A stretch of DNA of 64,000 bases, taken from NCBI RefSeq assembly GCF_030247195.1, contig NC_080670.1, positions 42,951,524-43,015,523 on the forward strand, read 5' to 3'. Under the pieces are notes generated by a model. That model made no database searches, had not been told where the DNA came from, and saw only the letters and a list, made by a program, of their open reading frames with translations. Positions 35,901 through 44,900 of the stretch are shown one piece after another. Source of the DNA: Topomyia yanbarensis (Eukaryota > Arthropoda > Insecta > Diptera > Culicidae). How positions within the stretch are numbered: position 1 is the stretch's first letter; the number at the start of each line of letters is the position of its first letter. The translations under genes and the position numbers were made by a program.

Positions 35901-38900
35901 GCACCGTGGTTTGGTTTTGATTTTAGTTTACCGGTGCACGAGTATGGAACGAAACACGAGAATACCGAAACCAAACTTCGGCTGTGTTGCGGTTGTGTAT
36001 TCGGGTTGATGTTTATCGGCTATGCTAGTGCTGCCAGCATTTTTATTAGAAATTCAGCGCATACTTATTTTAGATATAATGTCAGGTATTTTTTCGGTAA
36101 TTGAAAAATTGTTCTGAGACATCTTCCATGTACAACAAAAATGTTCCTCGTCATTTTGGAAGAAAATAAATGACTTACCTTAACTCAATATTACGGCATT
36201 TTCATGATGAGTTATCATCAGGAACTTTGCAATATGGGTATGTTTGGTATGGGGAACTGCCCAAAAATCGAAAGTAAAAGGAAGTTTAATAGCCTTTGCT
36301 ATTTTTATATGAGAGACTGAGAGCAAGAGTGGATTAAAATTTTGTTCAGAGCAAAAGTGGGTTAAAATATTCCCTTAGATCCCAAATTGTATATTTATCA
36401 AAACTTCAGGCAAAAGCGGGTCAAATATCATTTAGCGCAAAAATTGTTCGACAAAATTTTCAGAACAAGAATGGTATAGAATATTAACCCATTTTTGCGG
36501 TACGATAATAATACATAGGTTCATAACAGGTGTTCAGAATATTTTTTATTCGGACTTGTGAACAGAAATCGTAAGATTTTTGATCCGTATAGGTCAGCAG
36601 ACACCGAAAATGGACCATTACCGCCATTTTAAAATCCAAGATGGCGACTTCCGGTTACCACAAAATAGTGAGAACCACCATCAATATGGGTGTCATTTTA
36701 AAAGATATGGTCAGCAGACACCGAAAATTGACCATTAGCGCCATTTTGAAATCCAAGATGGCGACTTCCGGTTACCACAAAATAGTGAGAAGAACCACCA
36801 TCAATATGGGTGTCATTTGAAAGGATATGGTCAGGACACCGAAAATTGACCATTACCGCCATTTTGAAATCCAAGATGGCGACTTCCGGTTACCACAAAA
36901 TAGTGAGAAGAACCACCATCAATGTCATTTGAAAGGATATGGTCAGGACACCGAAAATTGACCATTACCGCCATTTTGAAATCCAAGATGGCGACTTCTG
37001 GTTACCACAAAATAGTGAGAAACACTATCGATATGGGTGTCATTTTAAAAGATATGGTCAGCAGACACCGAAAATTGACCATTAGCGCCATTTTGAAATC
37101 CAAGATGGCGATTTCCGGTTACCACAAAATAGTGAGAACCACCATCAATATGGGTGTCATTTGAAAGGATATGGTCAGCAGACACCGAAAATTAACCATT
37201 AGCGCCATTTTGAAATCCAAGATGGCGACTTCCGGTTACCACAAAATAGTGAGAACCACCATCAATATGGGTATCATTTGAAAGGATATGGTCAGCAGAC
37301 ACCGAAAATTAACCATTAGCGCCATTTTGAAATCCAAGATGGCGACTTCCGGTTACCACAAAATAGTGAGAACCACCATCAATATGGGTATCATTTGAAA
37401 GGATATGGTCAGCAGACACCGAAAATTGACCATTAGCGCCATTTGGAATCCAAAATGGCGACTTTCGGCTACCACAAAATAGTGAGAACCACCATCAATA
37501 TGGGTGTCATTTTTAAAGATATGGTCAACAGAACCGAAAATCGACCATTACCGCCATTTTGAAATCCAAGATGGCGACTTCCGGTTACCACAAAATAGTG
37601 AGAACCACCATCAATATGGGTGTCATTTGAAAAAATATGGTCAGCAGACATCGAAAACTGGTGAGAACTACCATCAATATGGATGTCATTTGAAAGGATA
37701 TGGTCAGCAGACCAATAATTGACATTTACCGCCATTTTGAAATCCAAGATGGTTCCTTCTGGTTACCACCAAATAGTGAGAACCACCATCAATATGTGTC
37801 ATGTGAAAGGATATGGTCAGCAGACACCGAAAATTTACCAATGGCGCCATTTTGGAATCCAAGATAGCGACTTTCGGTTTGATTGATTTGATTGATTTGA
37901 CTGATTTGATTGATTTGATTGATTTGATTGATTTGATTGATTTGATTGATTTGATTGATTTGATTGATTTGATTGATTTGATTGATTTGATTGATTTGAT
38001 TGATTTGATTGATTTGATTGATTTGATTGATTTGATTGATTTGATTGATTTGATTGATTTGATTGATTTGATTGATTTGATTGATTTGATTGATTTGATT
38101 GATTTGATTGATTTGATTGATTTGATTGATTTGATTGATTTGATTGATTTGATTGATTTGATTGATTTGATTGATTTGATTGATTTGATTGATTTGATTG
38201 ATTTGATTGATTTGATTGATTTGATTGATTTGATTGATTTGATTGATTTGATTGATTTGATTGATTTGATTGATTTGATTGATTTGATTGATTTGATTGA
38301 TTTGATTGATTTGATTGATTTGATTGATTTGATTGATTTGATTGATTTGATTGATTTGATTGATTTGATTGATTTGATTGATTTGATTGATTTGATTGAT
38401 TTGATTGATTTGATTGATTTGATTGATTTGATTGATTTGATTGATTTGATTGATTTGATTGATTTGATTGATTTGATTGATTTGATTGATTTGATTGATT
38501 TGATTGATTTGATTGATTTGATTGATTTGATTGATTTGATTGATTTGATTGATTTGATTGATTTGATTGATTTGATTGATTTGATTGATTTGATTGATTT
38601 GATTGATTTGATTGATTTGATTGATTTGATTGATTTGATTGATTTGATTGATTTGATTGATTTGATTGATTTGATTGATTTGATTGATTTGATTGATTTG
38701 ATTGATTTGATTGATTTGATTGATTTGATTGATTAGATTGATTAGATTGATTTGATTGATTTGATTGATTTGATTGATTTGATTGATTTGATTGATTTGA
38801 TTGATTTGATTGATTTGATTGATTTGATTGATTTGATTGATTTGATTGATTTGATTGATTTGATTGATTTGATTGATTTGATTGATTTGATTGATTTGAT

Positions 38901-41900
38901 TGATTTGATTGATTTGATTGATTTGATTGATTTGATTGATTTGATTGATTTGATTGATTTGATTGATTTGATTGATTTGATTGATTTGATTGATTTGATT
39001 GATTTGATTGATTTGATTGATTTGATTGATTTGATTGATTTGATTGATTTGATTGATTTGATTGATTTGATTGATTTGATTGATTTGATTGATTTGATTG
39101 ATTTGATTGATTTGATTGATTTGATTGATTTGATTGATTTGATTGATTTGATTGATTTGATTGATTTGATTGATTTGATTGATTTGATTGATTTGATTGA
39201 TTTGATTGATTTGATTGATTTGATTGATTTGATTGATTTGATTGATTTGATTGATTTGATTGATTTGATTGATTTGATTGATTTGATTGATTTGATTGAT
39301 TTGATTGATTTGATTGATTTGATTGATTTGATTGATTTGATTGATTTGATTGATTTGATTGATTTGATTGATTTGATTGATTTGATTGATTTGATTGATT
39401 TGATTGATTTGATTGATTTGATTGATTTGATTGATTAGATTGATTAGATTGATTAGATTGATTTGATTGATTTGATTGATTTGATTGATTTGATTGATTT
39501 GATTGATTTGATTGATTTGATTGATTTGATTGATTTGATTGATTTGATTGATTTGATTGATTTGATTGATTTGATTGATTTGATTGATTTGATTGATTTG
39601 ATTGATTTGATTGATTTGATTGATTTGATTGATTTGATTGATTTGATTGATTTGATTGATTTGATTGATTTGATTGATTTGATTGATTTGATTGATTTGA
39701 TTGATTTGATTGATTTGATTGATTTGATTGATTTGATTGATTTGATTGATTTGATTGATTTGATTGATTTGATTGATTTGATTGATTTGATTGATTTGAT
39801 TGATTTGATTGATTTGATTGATTTGATTGATTTGATTGATTTGATTGATTTGATTGATTTGATTGATTTGATTGATTTGATTGATTTGATTGATTTGATT
39901 GATTTGATTGATTTGATTGATTTGATTGATTTGATTGATTTGATTGATTTGATTGATTTGATTGATTTGATTGATTTGATTGATTTGATTGATTTGATTG
40001 ATTTGATTGATTTGATTGATTTGATTGATTTGATTGATTTGATTGATTTGATTGATTTGATTGATTTGATTGATTTGATTGATTTGATTGATTTGATTGA
40101 TTTGATTGATTTGATTGATTTGATTGATTTGATTGATTTGATTGATTTGATTGATTTGATTGATTTGATTGATTTGATTGATTTGATTGATTTGATTGAT
40201 TTGATTGATTTGATTGATTTGATTGATTTGATTGATTTGATTGATTTGATTGATTTGATTGATTTGATTGATTTGATTGATTTGATTGATTTGATTGATT
40301 TGATTGATTTGATTGATTTGATTGATTTGATTGATTTGATTGATTTGATTGATTTGATTGATTTGATTGATTTGATTGATTTGATTGATTTGATTGATTT
40401 GATTGATTTGATTGATTTGATTGATTTGATTGATTTGATTGATTTGATTGATTTGATTGATTTGATTGATTTGATTGATTTGATTGATTTGATTGATTTG
40501 ATTGATTTGATTGATTTGATTGATTTGATTGATTTGATTGATTTGATTGATTTGATTGATTTGATTGATTTGATTGATTTGATTGATTTGATTGATTTGA
40601 TTGATTTGATTGATTTGATTGATTTGATTGATTTGATTGATTTGATTGATTTGATTGATTTGATTGATTTGATTGATTTGATTGATTTGATTGATTTGAT
40701 TGATTTGATTGATTTGATTGATTTGATTGATTTGATTGATTTGATTGATTTGATTGATTTGATTGATTTGATTGATTTGATTGATTTGATTGATTTGATT
40801 GATTTGATTGATTTGATTGATTTGATTGATTTGATTGATTTGATTGATTTGATTGATTTGATTGATTTGATTGATTTGATTGATTTGATTGATTTGATTG
40901 ATTTGATTGATTTGATTGATTTGATTGATTTGATTGATTTGATTGATTTGATTGATTTGATTGATTCGATTGATTTGATTGATTTGAATGTTCTTATTGA
41001 TTGTTTTCAATTTGATTGCTTTCATAGATTTCATTGATTTAATTGATTGTATTGATTGCATTAATTTCAATGATTTGATTGATTTGATTGATCGCATTGA
41101 TTGCATTGATCGCATTGATTTCATTGATTTATTGATTTCATTGTTTTTATTGATTTCTTTGAAGTCATTAATTTCAATTTCAACATTGTTACATTAACAT
41201 CAACGACTTTCCCGAATCAAACATATTTACATTTATCGGTTTCATACGATTATTCGCCAAGAAAGATAGCCATTTTGAATTTTGTGTCCGTTATCTTGGT
41301 TTTTTATATGGTAAAGAATATCAATTGTGAAACGTTAACAATCGCCCAGAACCTAACATTTCGATATTGCCCCATCGACTCTCAACAACTAACCTTATTC
41401 AATTCAGTTGTTTATTCGGCAGCACTGCACATGAATTTACTGCCTCTTCTTTCAACCGAAGCACCGCGTACAGAAAAAAAAAATCAGGTTCGGTTTTCTA
41501 AAGCCGAACCGATACCGCTGTTTAGAATACATTAACACGAGTTGAAAATCGTGCACACATGTAAACGGTGCTGAGTGACTCGGTTTGGTTTTCAAAACCG
41601 ACACTCGGTCGAGGTTGTCATTTCGTTTACCGTGTGAACGAAATCAAAACCGCACACGATGTGGATCGCTCGTTTACACGTGTTGAGACTTTGAGCACCA
41701 TACCAGTGACTGTACGTACCGGTTGGTTTTCTTACCCACCTCTGCTTACTTGCAAAGTGGCAATTAAAAGATTTATGTCGTATTTCGGAGCAGTGGAATC
41801 TATTACGGAGGACACATGGAGAAACTACTTCCCAGGTATTTCAAATGGTGTCTTTGTGGTGAGAATGCGGGTAGACCAACCCATTCCCTCTTACCTTACC

Positions 41901-44900
41901 CTGCAGTACAACACAGAAGGGGGTGATACCATTACACAGCGAACTCTTTGTACATATCAAGGACAAACTAAAACGTGCCAATTCTGTGAACAAACGGCGC
42001 ACTACGGACAACCCTGCCCAGAAACTGCTAAGGAAAGCTCAGTTGCAGTAGACCTGTGCGCCGCCGCGCCACGCCGCCGCCGCCGGTAATTTTTAGCGTA
42101 CGCCGACGCCGAACGGTAGATCGGCGGCGCGCCGCCGATGCATTTTTCCCGCGCCGATAATTCGCAAAATCTAAAATTGTTGACTCTTAATTTTATCCAC
42201 AAATCTAGGAACATTGTCTATGGACCGAATATACCACGTTAACTGATTGATGATTTATCACATCTTGATCATTATTTGGTATTAGGGGTCGTCAATTGGA
42301 TTACTAAATTAAAATAATCTTGATATTTTCTCGAAAACCATTACACGACACTTACACGTTATATAATTCAAAGATCCATCCTTGCTTCGTCAACTGGTTA
42401 TGATTGTGAGCATATAAGTTTCAATTCACCATTCGTGTGCTTGAAATGGTCCACAAATTTAAAAAAACTTCCACTTTCAAGATATATGTGCCTGAAATTT
42501 ACGATTATGTGCCTGATCCTAATCTTTGCACGTAATTAATTTCACTGGAACGCAGTGTATTATTCATTGATTTTTTAACCGATTCATAATTCCTAATATG
42601 CTACACACGATTCACCAGTCGAGTTCGTGAAACTGTTCATGATGTAATCCATGAAGGAATTAATTTTCCACATAATCTTATTATACTTACGTAAACAATA
42701 ACAAGGAACACATACCTCATCTTCCCCTATTCATGGATTATTCGCTCTGCTTTTTGGTTTTGAAATTTCTATGTGAGCTATTGTGTACAACTGCTAGCAA
42801 CCAGTCTCATAGGCACGAGCATTAGATACAAAGACATTACTAGCACCTGTAACCCTGTTATTCTTTTGTTAAAATTCAGAGAAATGTTCGGAATTAAACG
42901 AAACTGTGCTGAGCAAAATACATTACCTAGCCACAATTCATGTCCGTGAAATAATTTAGAAAACTATAAGACACGTGACTCTGTGTAAAAAATCCAACGG
43001 TAAGCTCAAGACTAAAATATCATGATAACACGACGAGAATTTACGAAAATCGTTGCACGTTGTTCAATTCTTGACTGTTTTAGTCAATAAAGTCAATACA
43101 AATCAATGTTTCATTTTCAATACGAGGTTTATTTATAATTGATTGAATCGTGACCTATTTTAAAAAAAATTTCTCGAAGAATAGTTGAGCAAAGTGATCT
43201 TGACTTTTCGCGACGCTGGTGCACAGATGTGGCGATGCAGAGGGTAAGATTTATAGTCTCATAAATTATTCATCGTGTGATCTAGCCCCACTCAAGAAAG
43301 ATTTTCAGTGGCAGTTGCACCAGCCCGGTATCACAGACAAATAAGACGTAACACGAGATGAATTTTTATCACTCGTAGAAATAAAAGGTCGATTTCAATT
43401 ACAAATCGGTGGCGTTATTGAAGAGATTTTGACACAGAGCTAAATGCGTTACTTATTTTCCGCACCCACCCGAAAACGTTACGGTCTTTTTAATCTCACG
43501 CAAACCAAAACAAACAATATGGGCCGGAAATGTGAAATAAATTCTAGTCGAAGTGCCCAAGGTGGGAGTTGTTCACAACCATTTCTTAAGTTACAACACG
43601 ATGCCGATCGGTGAGTAAGCACATAACAGGATGTTAGTAATTTAATTGATTCGGTGTATCGAATGGATTAGAATTTGTTGGTCCCCGGAACTGCTGGAGA
43701 AATTGGCGGGGTGCAGGTGCTACGAAAACTAGAGATACGCTCAGACCATTTTCAATCAGACTTGTTTTGTGATCAGTTTCATCCTAACAGGAGCTAACAC
43801 GTCAAGTCGTGGAATGATTATGATTGATAGTAACTGTATATTTAGGTTTCGTCAGGGTGTAGATCTGTAGGATTCCAGCACATCGAGCATACTTTGCACT
43901 CAAGATAGAAGTAGACCGTACGTTGTAAGAAAATGTAGTGCCAGGGAATCGTATTTATTATCATCGTGGCGATTTTGTACTTACAAGAAGTAAAAGTAAA
44001 CACCAGCCTGGAAAATGAAGTAATGTGTCTACCTTGAAAGGTGTCCTTACACGATCATTAAAAGTGACATTTCTGCGCAGTAATGCCAACAATAATGCCT
44101 TGTGTTAGGGTTTCTGATATCTGTGGGATTCTACAAGAGCGACGGTAAACAACCCAGGGACAACTTGACAGATAGTGCTTGTTTCATATATGCACCACCG
44201 ATTTGATGGTGGCGCTAGTATGCCTTCTCGAAACGAAAAAGTTTCAAGAGAAAGGCGTTTTTCGTTACGTGTGTTATGAACGCCGTCAATGCGGCTAGAA
44301 CAACATCTAGAAAAAGCCTATTCCAAAATGTGAATAAAGAAAACTATTATTAGAGAATAAATTTATCCCTAACTGATAACCGTCAGCAAAGTTACATAAA
44401 TCTTATTATATATTTAGCTGGAAGTCGTTGTTTTTAACAACCGGCTTTCTTCCTTCCTAAACATGTTTTGGTTTTCTTGTTGTGAGAAGTTTGAAATCGT
44501 TAAATCATTGGTGCTTTTTATCTCGAGCAATGTAAATGAAAAACATTTTGGCCAGTGAGAGTACATCACCACCAAGCTTAACAATTCGTTTTGAATAGAA
44601 TTTGTGTTTTTATCAGAATTCTTGCAGCAAAAAGAAATGGTAGAAATGCTTAAATTGATTATTTTCCACAGATATGGAAAATAATAAATGGGATGCGCCT
44701 TTTTCAAATTTTGCTCCATCCGAGCCGCCATGACATCACCAAATCACCCCAAAATTTGCTTATGAATTCAATATATGGGAGCTGTCAATTGTCTCCGGGC
44801 TTACGGTAAAGATGACTAAATAGAAACAAAAAACAATGGAACGACAACAACAATTAATTTCCTCAAACAAAACAAAAACTGTTTTACCGTTGCTTATTTT

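Larger units (their letters stand above)
35758..41744. mobile_element. hAT transposon A (non-autonomous, satellite-bearing)
   Basis: Bounded by the 8-bp duplication CTTACTTG (35750-35757 and 41745-41752). The ends are CAGAGGTGGGAAAAAACC on the left and, reversed, CAGAGGTGGGTAAGAAAACC on the right. The CAG-start ends and 8-bp duplication define the hAT superfamily. Layout: left arm 35758-36590 with several AAACCG/ACCAAACC motifs, minisatellite 36592-37877, 9-bp satellite 37878-40987, degenerate GATT-rich stretch to about 41170, right arm to 41744. No transposase remains. Compared with element B it has lost about 420 bp that hold the transposase remnant. Confidence 0.9.

Noticed and set aside
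35763..36104. 113-codon ORF in the left arm of hAT A and its counterpart at 53570-54040 in B
   Set aside because: The frame is conserved only because the two arms are nearly identical copies. There is no transposase motif, and the region is made of AAACCG-type subterminal repeats.
36592..37877. CRISPR-like array
   Set aside because: The units are contiguous ~115-bp tandem repeats with no unique spacers, in a eukaryotic transposon.
37789..41124. 1111-codon minus-strand ORF and the + strand LID-repeat ORFs (307, 228 and 524 codons)
   Set aside because: They are the 9-bp satellite read in frame. A repeat unit that is a multiple of 3 and has no stop stays open by arithmetic, and there is no non-repeat coding sequence at either side.
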